A DNA stretch of 64,000 nt. It comes from Alistipes sp. (lineage in GTDB: Bacteria; Bacteroidota; Bacteroidia; Bacteroidales; Rikenellaceae). The position numbers were made by a program, and so were the translations under genes. The number at the start of each line of letters is the position of its first letter. Position 1 is the stretch's first letter. The notes beneath the pieces were generated by a model that made no database searches, had not been told where the DNA came from, and saw only the letters and a list, made by a program, of their open reading frames with translations. Location: positions 1 to 64,000 of the forward strand of contig JAGCMF010000002.1 in NCBI GenBank assembly GCA_017646625.1, read 5' to 3'. Positions 42,347-52,264 of this stretch are shown here, piece after piece.

Positions 42347-43861
42347 ATGAAAACCAAGTATTTCTTTCTGGCACTTGCTGCCGTGCTCACTGTAGCATGT
42401 TCAGAGAAGAATGAGACCAATGAGGGAACTCCTTCTGCTGGTGTCGCTGCGGATAAGGGCTATCTTGCCATCGACCTTAAGTCATCAGAGGATGTTACAC
42501 GTGCTGATGGCGTATATGAGGAGGGTACTGCTGCGGAGCAGACTATCACTGGTGCGTCGTTCTTCTTCTTCGACGCTGCGGGCAACACCTTTAATATCAA
42601 TCAGAATGGCAACTACTTCTATGTTAGTGTTGCCGATAATGGCGGTGCGGAGTTGCCAAATATCGAGTCTATGACAAACCCTGTGCTGGTTGTTGAGAAG
42701 TATAAGGGTCAGTTCCCAGCGAAGGTTGTTGCTGTGGTAAACTATCAGGCGACAGCAAGCCTCTCGCTTAACGACCTTAAGAATAACCTTCAGACCGTAG
42801 GTCACACATCGGGCACTAACTTCATCATGACAAACTCTGTATATGCTAATGCTGCGGGTGAGCAGGTTGATGCTACGGAGCTTGTCATCGACAACTTCCA
42901 GACGACTGCCGAGAAGGCTCTTGAGAACCCTGTGACAATATATGTTGAACGTGTTAATGCGCGCTTGACAGTTACTGGTCAGGGCGTTGTGGATACAGGT
43001 GTTGAGCTTGATGGTGAGCCTGTATATGCTGACATCCTCGGTTGGAACATCATTGGCAACCAGACAGAGTCATACTATGTTAAGAGTATCGACCCTGCAT
43101 GGACAGATGCGGCGTTGGGCTTCGTGTGGAACGATGCTGCCTACTACCGTTCATATTGGGCATCGAAGAGTGTGTCAACAGCTACAGATGGCGACTTCTC
43201 GTACAATGAGCTTACCAACAATGACAGCACCGTGGTATACCTCGGCGAGCAGGTAGGTACACGTGCTACATATGTTGTTGCTGCGCAGTTGCAGAATGCT
43301 GCGGGTGAGGCGTTGGAGATTGCACAGTGGTATGGTACAAACTATGTTGGTGAGGATGCGCTTTTGGTGGCTGTAGCACCTACGCTTAAGAATAAGCTTA
43401 TGCAGTTCAATGGCGTTGATACCTACACCTCTATCGACGACTCACAGATTATGTGCGTAGCAGGTGTTGATGGTGCCGAGAGCTATGAGGTAACCTTCCA
43501 GCTTGCTGATGGTGTGGATGCTACTAACTGGTACTCTTTCGACGGCGCAACATACACGCAGGTTGATGCTAATGCTATTCTTAAGGCTGTTGAGCCAGCG
43601 AAGGTGTGGAAGAGTGGTATGACATACTACTATGCAGATGTTAAGCACCTCGGCTCTACAGGCTCTGTAGGTGAGTATGGCATCATCCGTAACCATAGCT
43701 ATAAGGTTGCTATCAAGGGTGTTGCTGGCTGGGGTACTCCTGTCTATGACCCAGAGGCTAATGTAGTGCCTGTGAAGCCAACAGACAAGGAGACATATAT
43801 CTCTGCCGAGATTAATGTTCTTGCATGGCGCGTGGTATCGTACGACGTGGTACTCGAGTAA
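42347..43861 (+). CDS. Mfa1-like major fimbrial subunit (type V pilin)
   Basis: 504-residue pilin precursor. Lipobox Cys18 (LTVAC); an Arg at 52 in DVTRADG marks the expected site where an Arg-specific protease trims the propeptide so that strand exchange polymerises the fimbria. Near the C-terminus YGIIRNHSYKVAIKGVAGWG and the last strand EINVLAWRVVSYDVVLE are typical of Mfa1-type subunits. It is the subunit gene directly followed by a hairpin terminator (43877-43917), which fits higher expression than the downstream minor subunits. Confidence 0.85.
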   Translation: MKTKYFFLALAAVLTVACSEKNETNEGTPSAGVAADKGYLAIDLKSSEDVTRADGVYEEGTAAEQTITGASFFFFDAAGNTFNINQNGNYFYVSVADNGGAELPNIESMTNPVLVVEKYKGQFPAKVVAVVNYQATASLSLNDLKNNLQTVGHTSGTNFIMTNSVYANAAGEQVDATELVIDNFQTTAEKALENPVTIYVERVNARLTVTGQGVVDTGVELDGEPVYADILGWNIIGNQTESYYVKSIDPAWTDAALGFVWNDAAYYRSYWASKSVSTATDGDFSYNELTNNDSTVVYLGEQVGTRATYVVAAQLQNAAGEALEIAQWYGTNYVGEDALLVAVAPTLKNKLMQFNGVDTYTSIDDSQIMCVAGVDGAESYEVTFQLADGVDATNWYSFDGATYTQVDANAILKAVEPAKVWKSGMTYYYADVKHLGSTGSVGEYGIIRNHSYKVAIKGVAGWGTPVYDPEANVVPVKPTDKETYISAEINVLAWRVVSYDVVLE

Positions 43862-43876
43862 CGTAGTGATGATATT

Positions 43877-43917
43877 ATGGGGTCCGCATTGTGGACTGCA
43901 CGGCGGGCCCCATCTTT
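43877..43917 (+). terminator. Terminator/attenuator after the major pilin gene
   Basis: ATGGGGTCCGC (43877-43887) pairs with GCGGGCCCCAT (43903-43913), one T-G pair, followed by CTTTTAA. Because the downstream genes lack a clear promoter, it may work as a partial terminator. Confidence 0.75.
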
Positions 43918-44128
43918 TAATTAGATAGCGAAGTATTAACCTAAAGGCTTCTGTGAAGTGCACTTCGACATCGGTGCAGAGAGTGATGTCGCACGGAGAG
44001 GATTATACGTATCTCTCCCACCAACATTGATTATTAGAGCCCGCTTTGGGGCCAACGATATATGACAGTCTTGCTGAAGATAAGACTTTTAGATGAGAAA
44101 TAAGTAAAACGTAAAAATATTAATAAGA

Positions 44129-45163
44129 ATGAAGACCCAAGCTAAATTTTGTAAGTGGGGTTCGATGCTGGCCACTTTGTTTGTAGCACTATCGACCAGC
44201 TCATGTAAGGAAGGTTTCATCTATGAGGGTGAGGGCGACTGCGGTACATACTATAACATAGAGTTTAAGTATGACTATAACATGAAGTTTGCGGATGCCT
44301 TCGCTAATGAGGTAACCTCTCTCTCGCTATATGTCTTCGATCAGGAGGATACGCTTGTTGAGACTGTCACTGTTAGCGATGCGGCGAGACTCGCTGCTGA
44401 TGACTTTGCCATCGCCCTGGAGCTCGAGAGTGGCAAGTATGAGCTTGTTGCATGGGCGGGCCTCGGAGATGAGGAGTCGTTCGACCTCTTGGCAGATGTT
44501 GCTGTGGGCAAGACGAAGCGTGAAGAGTTGCAGGTGGCTCTCAAGATGTCCGAGGCACGACGTGTGGAGGCCGACTTGCAGCCCTTGTACCATGGTGCCA
44601 TGACCCTCGACTATACCTCGGAGCCAGGCACATATGTAGAGACTATGTCGTTGGTTAAGGATACTAATGTAGTGCGTATCATGCTGCAGCAGATGTCGGA
44701 CGGTCTTGTTGCCGATAAGTTCCGTTATGAGATAACTGCAGATAATGCTCTTCTCGACTGGAATAACGATGTGTTGAGCAGTGGTGAGCTCACCTATGCT
44801 CCGTGGAGTGTTATGACAGGCACGGCAGACGTAGCCCCCGGCTATGGTACAAGTGATGCCACACGTGCCGACCAGGTATCTGTTGCTATCGCCGAGTTCA
44901 CCATCAACAGAATGATTGATGGCCAGAGCCCTATTCTCACCATATATAACATCGAGGAGGATAAGGCTGTGCTCTCAATCCCTGTTGCAGACTATGCACT
45001 TCTTGTTAAGGGCTACTACAACCGCGACATGAGCAATCAGGAGTACCTCGACCGCCAGGATGAGTATAGCATGACCTTCTTCCTTGATGAGGATGGCAAT
45101 TGGCTCTCGGCATCTATCATCGTCAACGCATGGCGTGTTGTTTTGAACGACGATATCCTCTAA
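44129..45163 (+). CDS. FimB/Mfa2-family fimbrial anchor subunit
   Basis: 344-residue predicted lipoprotein, Cys26 after STSS. The opening KYDYNMKFADAFANEVTSLS with LYVFDQEDTL is the typical FimB/Mfa2 signature, and the sequence ends SASIIVNAWRVVLNDDIL. Unlike the other four subunits of the locus it has no Arg processing site in the first 60 residues, which fits the known role of Mfa2 as a lipid-anchored base that ends polymerisation. 267 nt separate it from the pilin gene; the next subunit starts 18 nt later. Confidence 0.85.
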   Translation: MKTQAKFCKWGSMLATLFVALSTSSCKEGFIYEGEGDCGTYYNIEFKYDYNMKFADAFANEVTSLSLYVFDQEDTLVETVTVSDAARLAADDFAIALELESGKYELVAWAGLGDEESFDLLADVAVGKTKREELQVALKMSEARRVEADLQPLYHGAMTLDYTSEPGTYVETMSLVKDTNVVRIMLQQMSDGLVADKFRYEITADNALLDWNNDVLSSGELTYAPWSVMTGTADVAPGYGTSDATRADQVSVAIAEFTINRMIDGQSPILTIYNIEEDKAVLSIPVADYALLVKGYYNRDMSNQEYLDRQDEYSMTFFLDEDGNWLSASIIVNAWRVVLNDDIL

Positions 45164-45181
45164 CCATAACCATATAGAGCT

Positions 45182-46777
45182 ATGAGAGATTGGATTTATA
45201 AGCTGATGATGGCCTTCGTGGGTGTCTCGCTTGTTGGCTGCAACACCATCTATGAGTATGGTGCTTGCCCAATGATGGATGAGCCTCATGATGTGAACTT
45301 CGTTCTTGCCATCGACAACCACAATACTACACGTGCGTCATGGGATGATGCTACGGCAACAGATGAGCTCGGCGTGGGCTTCGAGAATAGGATTATGGCC
45401 GAGAGTCTCCGTGTGTCGATATATACGGCCGACAACCTCTATATAGGCGATGTTGAGGAGCTCATGTATTGGCCTATCAGTGAAGATGGCAGCCGCTATC
45501 AGTTCCATGGCACTGTGCCTGTGGCACTCCTTGAGCACGCCTCGACTCTCGCTGCGGGTGTGGCGCCAGAGTATAAGTTTATGGTATATGCTAACTGCGA
45601 CGAGGGCGATGGTGGGGCAATCACCTATGGCTTCGATGACCTCGATATGACAGGTGGTGCAATGCCTATGTGGGGCGTTAAGCAGGTAGATATCTCGAGC
45701 CTCCTCAATAAGCGTGTTCAGGAGCTCGGCACTATCTCGTTGTTGCGTGCCGCTGCCAAGATTGAGGTGTTGGTTGATGAGTCACTTGCAGACTGCACAA
45801 TTGATGGTGCGAGCATCAACTATCACAACCGTTCGGGCTATGCACTCCCCGCAGGTTGGGATGCTACAGCCTCTACTACCTCTTTGGACCGCGATGCTAT
45901 CTTCCGTGAGTATCGTCAGTTACACACATCACCACATGCACTCACCGAGGTGGAGAGTGGTCGAAGATATGTGATGTATGTTCCAGAGTATAACAATACC
46001 ATCTTCCCCGACTTCGAGGCGAAGATATCGTTGAATGTGACCTATAACTCTACAGTCTTGGAGTTCCCTGATGCGCTGCAGTTTAGAACGCATGTAGATG
46101 GACGTCCTGCGGGTGAGGCGTCAAACATCGTGCGTAACACCATCTACCGTTTCCGCATCACGCAGGTGAAGAGTGGCGACCTTGTGCTTAACTATGAGGT
46201 AGCCGATTGGCAGAGAGGCGATAATTGGGCATGGGAGCAGCACTTCGATTACCCCAACTACCACAACCCTGTGCTTCCAGATAGCGCGGTGCGTGATGGC
46301 GACGCCTCGAATGACATATTCCCCGATATGCCTACGATGTATTATGTCGCCCCCAACGAACGTGGTAACATCGTCAGCGAGGAGGGTGCCTTCTCATGCT
46401 GGTTCCAGATGGTGAGTCCTACGGGTCAGACATGGTTGCCCACGTTGCGTGCAGCATCCGATAGATGCGAGATACGCGTATATAAGGAGGTTGATGCAGT
46501 GACACGTGTATTGGTTTACACCACCGAGAGTAGTATCCTTGATGAGAGCCTTAAGGATGGTTCGCAGCTTGTAGCCTTCAACGGCTGGTATAACATCTTG
46601 ATTATACCTACAGATGCGGCATATACAGGTAAGGCACGCTTCGGCATCACCTACACACAGGATTGGATGGGCGCAGGATCACGTTATCTGCTTATCAATG
46701 GCGAGGTGGATCATATAATATGGCCCAATAGCGGCTCTGAGCCCCGCATCATCGACATCCAGCAGGTTACTAACTAA
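45182..46777 (+). CDS. Minor fimbrial subunit lipoprotein (Mfa-type)
   Basis: 531-residue predicted lipoprotein, Cys20 after SLVG, with an Arg at 51 (NTTRASWDD) where a pilin-type processing event is expected. The first half contains a pilin-like domain (RAAAKIEVLVDESL, then SNIVRNTIYRFRITQVKSGD and the YEVADWQRGDNWAW strand typical of accessory fimbrillins); the C-terminal part (about 385-531) is a separate beta-rich domain with EGAFSCWFQMVSPTGQTWLP. Gene order and processing site suggest an accessory subunit between shaft and tip. Confidence 0.75.
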   Translation: MRDWIYKLMMAFVGVSLVGCNTIYEYGACPMMDEPHDVNFVLAIDNHNTTRASWDDATATDELGVGFENRIMAESLRVSIYTADNLYIGDVEELMYWPISEDGSRYQFHGTVPVALLEHASTLAAGVAPEYKFMVYANCDEGDGGAITYGFDDLDMTGGAMPMWGVKQVDISSLLNKRVQELGTISLLRAAAKIEVLVDESLADCTIDGASINYHNRSGYALPAGWDATASTTSLDRDAIFREYRQLHTSPHALTEVESGRRYVMYVPEYNNTIFPDFEAKISLNVTYNSTVLEFPDALQFRTHVDGRPAGEASNIVRNTIYRFRITQVKSGDLVLNYEVADWQRGDNWAWEQHFDYPNYHNPVLPDSAVRDGDASNDIFPDMPTMYYVAPNERGNIVSEEGAFSCWFQMVSPTGQTWLPTLRAASDRCEIRVYKEVDAVTRVLVYTTESSILDESLKDGSQLVAFNGWYNILIIPTDAAYTGKARFGITYTQDWMGAGSRYLLINGEVDHIIWPNSGSEPRIIDIQQVTN

Positions 46778-46794
46778 CATATGGTTGAACTACT

Positions 46795-49083
46795 ATGATA
46801 GGATATATGAAATATATAGCGATGGCGCTTCTTGCCTCACTCGTTGTTGCATGCCACCATGATGGCGATGTAGAGGAGCTTCAGGGAGGTGTTCGTGAGG
46901 CGGCGATAGTGCTAAATGTTGAGGGTGGCAGCCTCGGTGTCGAGACACGCGCCAGCGACATCGAAGATAATGAGGTGGAGAGTGCTATACGTCACCTCGA
47001 CATCATGATTTTTGAGGATGCAGAGGATGATGCCGATAAGCACCTCTTCTATCACCAGCGTGCCACCACAGCCTCGGCGAGTGGTGCTGTACGCCTCGGT
47101 GTTGACATCGACGACATCGTGTTGGGTGCAAAGTATTGGGTATATGTTGTTGCCAATAGCACGCTTGATGTCTCTACATATGCAAATGTGGGCAGTGTCG
47201 AGAGTCTATTTGACCTCGAGGAGGAGCTACATAACTCGCACCTCACAGGTTTGGGCTTGCAGAATACTCCTTCGCACTTTCTGATGGATGGCTGCGCCTA
47301 TATGGGTGCTTCGGAGCCTGTGCAGGCTGCCGCTATTGTCATCGCAGAGGAGAAGATAACAGATACTGTGGAACTTAATGTTAGGCTACGTCGTGCTGCG
47401 GCAAAGGTTGTCGTTAAGCTCATTGCGGGTGAGGCTATTGAGTTTACAAATGGCATCGAGGATGCTACGCCCGGTTACTATGTGCGTAATGCCCCATATG
47501 TTACACGTGTGATGAACGATGGTGTTGTGCGCCAGAGTGAGCACCTCGAGACCACGCACGAGTCAATGACTCCATACTATAAGTGGATTGCCGATGAGCA
47601 TGGTAAGGTTACAGCGGTGGAGATTACGTTGTATCTCTTGAGCCACATATGGCAGACAAACGACAGCTTTAGCTACGCTACAAACCTCCTTGTCGACATC
47701 CCAGCTCTCTATAGCACGGAGATTGATGATACCATCGTTGTTAAGCCCCACCCGAATAACTACTATCAGGTGCCTATGAGCCGCGATTTCATGTTCCAGC
47801 GCAACCACTACTACGAGGTAACTGCCATTGTGCATGCCCCAGGTGCCGAGGACTTCTCCGAGCCGGTTATAATTGGCGACCTTAAGTATAGTGTTCACCC
47901 ATGGGCAGAGCATAGGGTAGACATCGGTGGCGAGGATGGCCCAGAGTACCTCAAGGTTAACCTCGATGAGCTTAAGATGTATAATACGGATGTAGACTCT
48001 ACATCGTTGCTCTTCTCCTCGTCATCGCCTGTGACTATCACTGTGGCTGATAGCTACTATATCGATAAGTTTGGTATCAGACAGAATATCAGTGCTTCGA
48101 CATATAGGATAAGTGGTACGACGGATGATGGCGCTATCTCGGGTAACATCACCGTTCATAGCACCCTGCCAACAAACAATACCATCCGCTACTTCACCCT
48201 TATCGTCACTAACGAGACAGGACAGCAGGAGATGGTGCTTGTTGAGCAGTTCCCATTGGTATATGTGGTAAATGTTTTGGGTCACTACTCATACCGTGAT
48301 GACTTCAAGAGTGGTAGTAATGCCCCTACGACTATCTATAATCAGGGTTCGTCAATAGGCAGTGTTAGCCTTGGTCGATGGAGTGCTGCGACAGGCTGTT
48401 GGAGCTACTCCTATAGTGCATCGCCAGGAGGCTTCTGGACCTCGAAGGTTGTTCGAGAGACCTACCCTTCGACACACTACAACGCCTCGTACCGTGGCCG
48501 TTCGGATATCGACTACTATGGCTACTATAGTTCGGGATGGGGTGACTCAAATGTCCAACTTCGCTATAGTGGGGCACAGGATCCGGGTAATGCACGTATG
48601 TACCATGTGCGTATCACCGCCACATCCGAGGACTATAACCTTGGTGTGCCTCGTCTGACAAGTGACCCGAATGTAGACTTTGAGTTTACTGACCCAGGTG
48701 ATGATAATGCAAACCTTGTCTCGCCATCGTTTATGATTGCATCGCGTTTGGGCTTTGTGAACTCCAACAACTTTGGTGCAGCAGATACGCAGACCAAGCG
48801 CTTGTCTCTCTCGCGTGATCACTGTGCATATTATGTTGAGGTTGCTGACGATGGTACTGTGTACGACGACTGGCGTCTACCCACAGCGTCAGAGTTGCGC
48901 ATTATCATGCAACTTCAGGGCACATCATCGCAGAGTGCCGATGCTATCGACTACCTCCTCAATGCCGACTACTACTACTCGGCATCAGGTCCGGTATTTA
49001 ATCCAAAGAATGATAGCAACGTGAGTGAAAGCCGTGCTGATGAGGATTCGTGGGCTATACGATGCATCCGCGACGCATATTAG
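46795..49083 (+). CDS. Large fimbrial accessory/tip subunit with C-terminal FISUMP-like domain
   Basis: 762-residue predicted lipoprotein, Cys20 after LVVA, Arg52 in VETRASD as the likely processing site. Fimbrillin-like N-half (RRAAAKVVVKLI, FMFQRNHYYEVTAIVHAPG, YSVHPWAE). A middle Ig-like segment follows, then a C-terminal domain from about 575 with YDDWRLPTASEL (near 692) and SWAIRCIRDAY at the very end, the WRLPT...RC.R pattern of FISUMP/DUF1566-type domains. Such domains are often ligand-binding ends of adhesins. Translation may start at ATG 46795 or, better spaced from AGGA, at 46807. Confidence 0.72.
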   Translation: MIGYMKYIAMALLASLVVACHHDGDVEELQGGVREAAIVLNVEGGSLGVETRASDIEDNEVESAIRHLDIMIFEDAEDDADKHLFYHQRATTASASGAVRLGVDIDDIVLGAKYWVYVVANSTLDVSTYANVGSVESLFDLEEELHNSHLTGLGLQNTPSHFLMDGCAYMGASEPVQAAAIVIAEEKITDTVELNVRLRRAAAKVVVKLIAGEAIEFTNGIEDATPGYYVRNAPYVTRVMNDGVVRQSEHLETTHESMTPYYKWIADEHGKVTAVEITLYLLSHIWQTNDSFSYATNLLVDIPALYSTEIDDTIVVKPHPNNYYQVPMSRDFMFQRNHYYEVTAIVHAPGAEDFSEPVIIGDLKYSVHPWAEHRVDIGGEDGPEYLKVNLDELKMYNTDVDSTSLLFSSSSPVTITVADSYYIDKFGIRQNISASTYRISGTTDDGAISGNITVHSTLPTNNTIRYFTLIVTNETGQQEMVLVEQFPLVYVVNVLGHYSYRDDFKSGSNAPTTIYNQGSSIGSVSLGRWSAATGCWSYSYSASPGGFWTSKVVRETYPSTHYNASYRGRSDIDYYGYYSSGWGDSNVQLRYSGAQDPGNARMYHVRITATSEDYNLGVPRLTSDPNVDFEFTDPGDDNANLVSPSFMIASRLGFVNSNNFGAADTQTKRLSLSRDHCAYYVEVADDGTVYDDWRLPTASELRIIMQLQGTSSQSADAIDYLLNADYYYSASGPVFNPKNDSNVSESRADEDSWAIRCIRDAY

Positions 49084-49121
49084 TATTGGCTGTTGAGAAA
49101 TAACTGTTAATCAGAAAGATT

Positions 49122-52100
49122 ATGACAAGACGATTTTCATATATAGTAACTGCTATCGTGGCGCTGTTCAGCGTAGCATGCCATAGCGATGTCGACGTTG
49201 TGCCCACTGTGGAGGATTGCGTTCCCGAGGGCTGGACACGTATCGAGTTTACTGCCAATACCCCTCTTATGACCGAGGTGGTGGTTCGTGGTGCCGACCC
49301 TGATGGCATCGATGTGCAGAACCTAACACTCTTCTGCTTCAACGACTTTGGCCTATATATCGCCCATGTAGAGGCGGAGCTATCACCAGCCATCGAGACA
49401 CCCTCGTTGTCGGGTGTATATACAGCCCTCATCCCCGAGGATACGCGCATCATACACTTCGTTGGTAACCAGAACCCCAGCCTCTATGATGAGAGTATGT
49501 TCCGCAACCGTACGGAGGATGAGATACAGGTAGATATGGTGGGTGCTTCGGGCATGATTATCTATTGGAGCCGTTTTATCTTCTCGAATGATGGTAACCA
49601 CCAGCAGCAGCTTGCAAATGTAAACAATGGCGAGGGTATCAAGCTCATCCGCAACCAGGCGAAGATAACTATTGCTAACCCTACGTCAAATGGCTTTATA
49701 GATATCACGGGCTGGACAGCAACAAACATAAATGCCTATGGCACCACTGCGCCCTACCACCCCGATAAGCGCTTCCCAACAGATGGCACAGCCTTCGAGT
49801 GGCCTGGTGACGACTTCGTTACGCTGCCTAATAACCGCACAAAGCTATCTAATATTACGGAGGTTACATCGAAGCCCGAGGAGTATATCTTTGAGCATGA
49901 GAACTCGTTGTACGACCCTGTGAGCATCATCATCAAGGGTAAGCCTGTTGGTGGTAGCGAGGAGCTATACTACCGTGTGATGATTATTGATGAGATGGGC
50001 GAGCAGCTTATGATTCGTCGTAACCACCACTATGTGCTCAACATCGTTGGTCGCCTGACATATGGCTCGAAGAGCTTCGAGGAGGCACTCTCTTCTCCTG
50101 CAACAAACAATATATGGGTTGCTGTTGCCGATTGGGTTAATGAGGTGTCGTTTGATGGCGTAACACTCTCGGTGAGTGATACGGAGGTTGTCCTTGGCGA
50201 GGATAGGGCAGGTGGAACATTAGAGCTTGACTACACCATTGTCAGTGATACTCCTCTTACGTCAGAGGATGCAGCACAGGTGTCATGGATTGAGGGTAAC
50301 ACCGTGGCGGCACATAACTTCAACCACACATTTACGGCTGATGGATATAGTGGCAGTGGTAAGGTTACAATACACCTCTTGGAGATGGGTGACAATGCTA
50401 TGCTTGAGGGTACTCTCATCGTCAGAAAGGGACGTCTGCAGCGTGCCATAAGGGTTGTGCTCATCAAGACACAGAGCTTTACGCCGGTGTGGGCGGCAAC
50501 GCAGATCTATGGTGGTGATGTTGGTGAGCTTGCTACATGCAAGTTCTCTATCCCCGATGACTTCCCCTTCTTCCCATTTAATGTCTATGTGTCGGTTAAT
50601 AGTCTCGATGTGCGCACTGCAACAACAGGTCGTGTGTTGCCTGTTGTGCGTAGGGGCGATGAGGGCTGGTATGGCGAGGATAATACCTTGGGATACAAGT
50701 ATGTATATACTGTCACAGAACCAGGTGTTCAGCGTCTATACCTACATAGCATCCTCGAGCATGAGAATGGTGGCGTGGATAGTATTACCCTCGAGGCGGA
50801 GTTCTTCGAGACAGCACACAAGGAGTTCCGCTATGCCTCGCACCAGAATACTATAAATGTTGCAGACCTAAATACATATAGTGTGTCTGGCGTGAGTGAC
50901 GAGCCTATATACTATCGTCTTGTGCCACGTAAGGTAAATGCCCCTGTGCAGCTCGATGTGTTGCTGCAGAATGTCGCTGCGGGAGATGATAATCCCGAGG
51001 CTATCAATGCAGGTGCCCAGGATGAGTTTTTCATCTACTCACGTACACTCGACACTCTCGCAAGTGCCTCTGACCTTGCTATGTTCGGACTACCAGCCGA
51101 TTGGCAGCGCGACTGTCACTACTATGATGTTGACGAGGCCTATTGGCAGCCAAGCATCAACGGCCGTATGTTCATGTTCCAGCCCGTGGCTCCCGAGAAG
51201 AGTGGTGATGACAAGGGTCGCTATACACTCCTGCTTAAGACTAATACGTCGCATTGCGATGATATGATACGTGTAGCCTCTAATGGTCAGGAACGCCTGT
51301 CTGTCGTTAACCATGATGCTGGCTTGATGTATGATGGCAATACTTATCGTTCATTCATCTTCGAGCTTGCTACCTATCGTCCCTTCCGTTTCGCAGCGCA
51401 GGTGGCAATAAATGGTGGAGAGCCTGTGGGTACGTGGAATAGTGCTCCAGATATGCTTACGCAGCCCGACCCCGTGGATAATCTCGAGTGGACATATATT
51501 CCTAACCAGAAGGTAGACATACACCTTGATATAACAAGTTTTGTGGGTAGTGATGGTCATTCTGCAGACCCCTTCGGCACTTCGTTCGAGGTATATATCG
51601 ATGCTCCAATGCTTAAGATAGATGAGAACCGTCTTACAGCCCAGATGGCGGCGAAGCTAAAGCCTCACGCCACCATCCATGGTAGGTTTGTCTATACTGT
51701 GGATGCCTCACGCGAGGAGGAACGTAAGTCGGGCAGTGGTGCCGCAGTGATGGTTGCAGACCCCGCGGCAGCATCGCAGCAGGGAGAACGTAAGACATTG
51801 CCATTTGTAACTTCAAGCATCACATCTGCTGGTGAGATTGTCATAAGCTCCCAGACAGAGGTGTGCGAGTTCTTTGAGAAGCGTTTTAAGGTTAGCAACG
51901 TGCTTATGGAGGGTGATATAAGATACCTCGAGGGCGGCCAGCAGCATAGTGTTGCCAAGGGTGAGTTCGTGAGCTTCGCAGTGGAACGTACCGGTGTGCG
52001 TATCGGCTCAATGAATATAGTTGCTGATGGTAGGTTTACCCTTAACCTTCGTGCCGAGTACTCGTTCACATGGGATAACGATCCTGTACGCCTTGCATAT

Positions 52101-52202
52101 ATTAGGGATGGCAAGGTCTACGAGAGGGTGTTTAGCAGTCTCAAGCAGCTTTACGATAGCGCTATAACTGATGGCGAGGCTATCATCCTTACTCAAGAGT
52201 AG
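49122..52202 (+). CDS. Very large fimbrial tip/adhesin lipoprotein
   Basis: 1026-residue predicted lipoprotein, Cys20 after FSVA, with Arg56 (VVVRGAD) in the position of the pilin processing site. The N-terminal third is fimbrillin-like (LTLFCFNDFGLYIAHVEAEL, RRNHHYVLNIVGRLTYG, VAVADWVNEVSF). Beyond residue 350 are repeated beta-sandwich segments that I cannot name (e.g. LSVSDTEVVLGEDRAGGTLE). It is the last and longest gene of the operon, the usual position for a tip adhesin. The terminator at 52217-52251 closes the locus. Ligand unknown. Confidence 0.72.
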   Translation: MTRRFSYIVTAIVALFSVACHSDVDVVPTVEDCVPEGWTRIEFTANTPLMTEVVVRGADPDGIDVQNLTLFCFNDFGLYIAHVEAELSPAIETPSLSGVYTALIPEDTRIIHFVGNQNPSLYDESMFRNRTEDEIQVDMVGASGMIIYWSRFIFSNDGNHQQQLANVNNGEGIKLIRNQAKITIANPTSNGFIDITGWTATNINAYGTTAPYHPDKRFPTDGTAFEWPGDDFVTLPNNRTKLSNITEVTSKPEEYIFEHENSLYDPVSIIIKGKPVGGSEELYYRVMIIDEMGEQLMIRRNHHYVLNIVGRLTYGSKSFEEALSSPATNNIWVAVADWVNEVSFDGVTLSVSDTEVVLGEDRAGGTLELDYTIVSDTPLTSEDAAQVSWIEGNTVAAHNFNHTFTADGYSGSGKVTIHLLEMGDNAMLEGTLIVRKGRLQRAIRVVLIKTQSFTPVWAATQIYGGDVGELATCKFSIPDDFPFFPFNVYVSVNSLDVRTATTGRVLPVVRRGDEGWYGEDNTLGYKYVYTVTEPGVQRLYLHSILEHENGGVDSITLEAEFFETAHKEFRYASHQNTINVADLNTYSVSGVSDEPIYYRLVPRKVNAPVQLDVLLQNVAAGDDNPEAINAGAQDEFFIYSRTLDTLASASDLAMFGLPADWQRDCHYYDVDEAYWQPSINGRMFMFQPVAPEKSGDDKGRYTLLLKTNTSHCDDMIRVASNGQERLSVVNHDAGLMYDGNTYRSFIFELATYRPFRFAAQVAINGGEPVGTWNSAPDMLTQPDPVDNLEWTYIPNQKVDIHLDITSFVGSDGHSADPFGTSFEVYIDAPMLKIDENRLTAQMAAKLKPHATIHGRFVYTVDASREEERKSGSGAAVMVADPAAASQQGERKTLPFVTSSITSAGEIVISSQTEVCEFFEKRFKVSNVLMEGDIRYLEGGQQHSVAKGEFVSFAVERTGVRIGSMNIVADGRFTLNLRAEYSFTWDNDPVRLAYIRDGKVYERVFSSLKQLYDSAITDGEAIILTQE

Positions 52203-52216
52203 GTGCTACATATACA

Positions 52217-52251
52217 GAGAGATGGGCTGTCCACAGGGCAGCCCATCTCTC
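52217..52251. terminator. Bidirectional terminator after the fimbria operon
   Basis: GAGAGATGGGCTGTCC (52217-52232) pairs with GGGCAGCCCATCTCTC (52236-52251), 16 bp with one G-U, between convergent genes. T-runs are short. Confidence 0.8.
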
Positions 52252-52264
52252 TATTATATATATG

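Noticed and set aside
42347..52202. SusC/SusD-type polysaccharide utilisation locus
   Set aside because: The many lipoproteins suggested it, but there is no TonB-dependent receptor, no SusD fold and no glycoside hydrolase; pilin signatures explain the genes.
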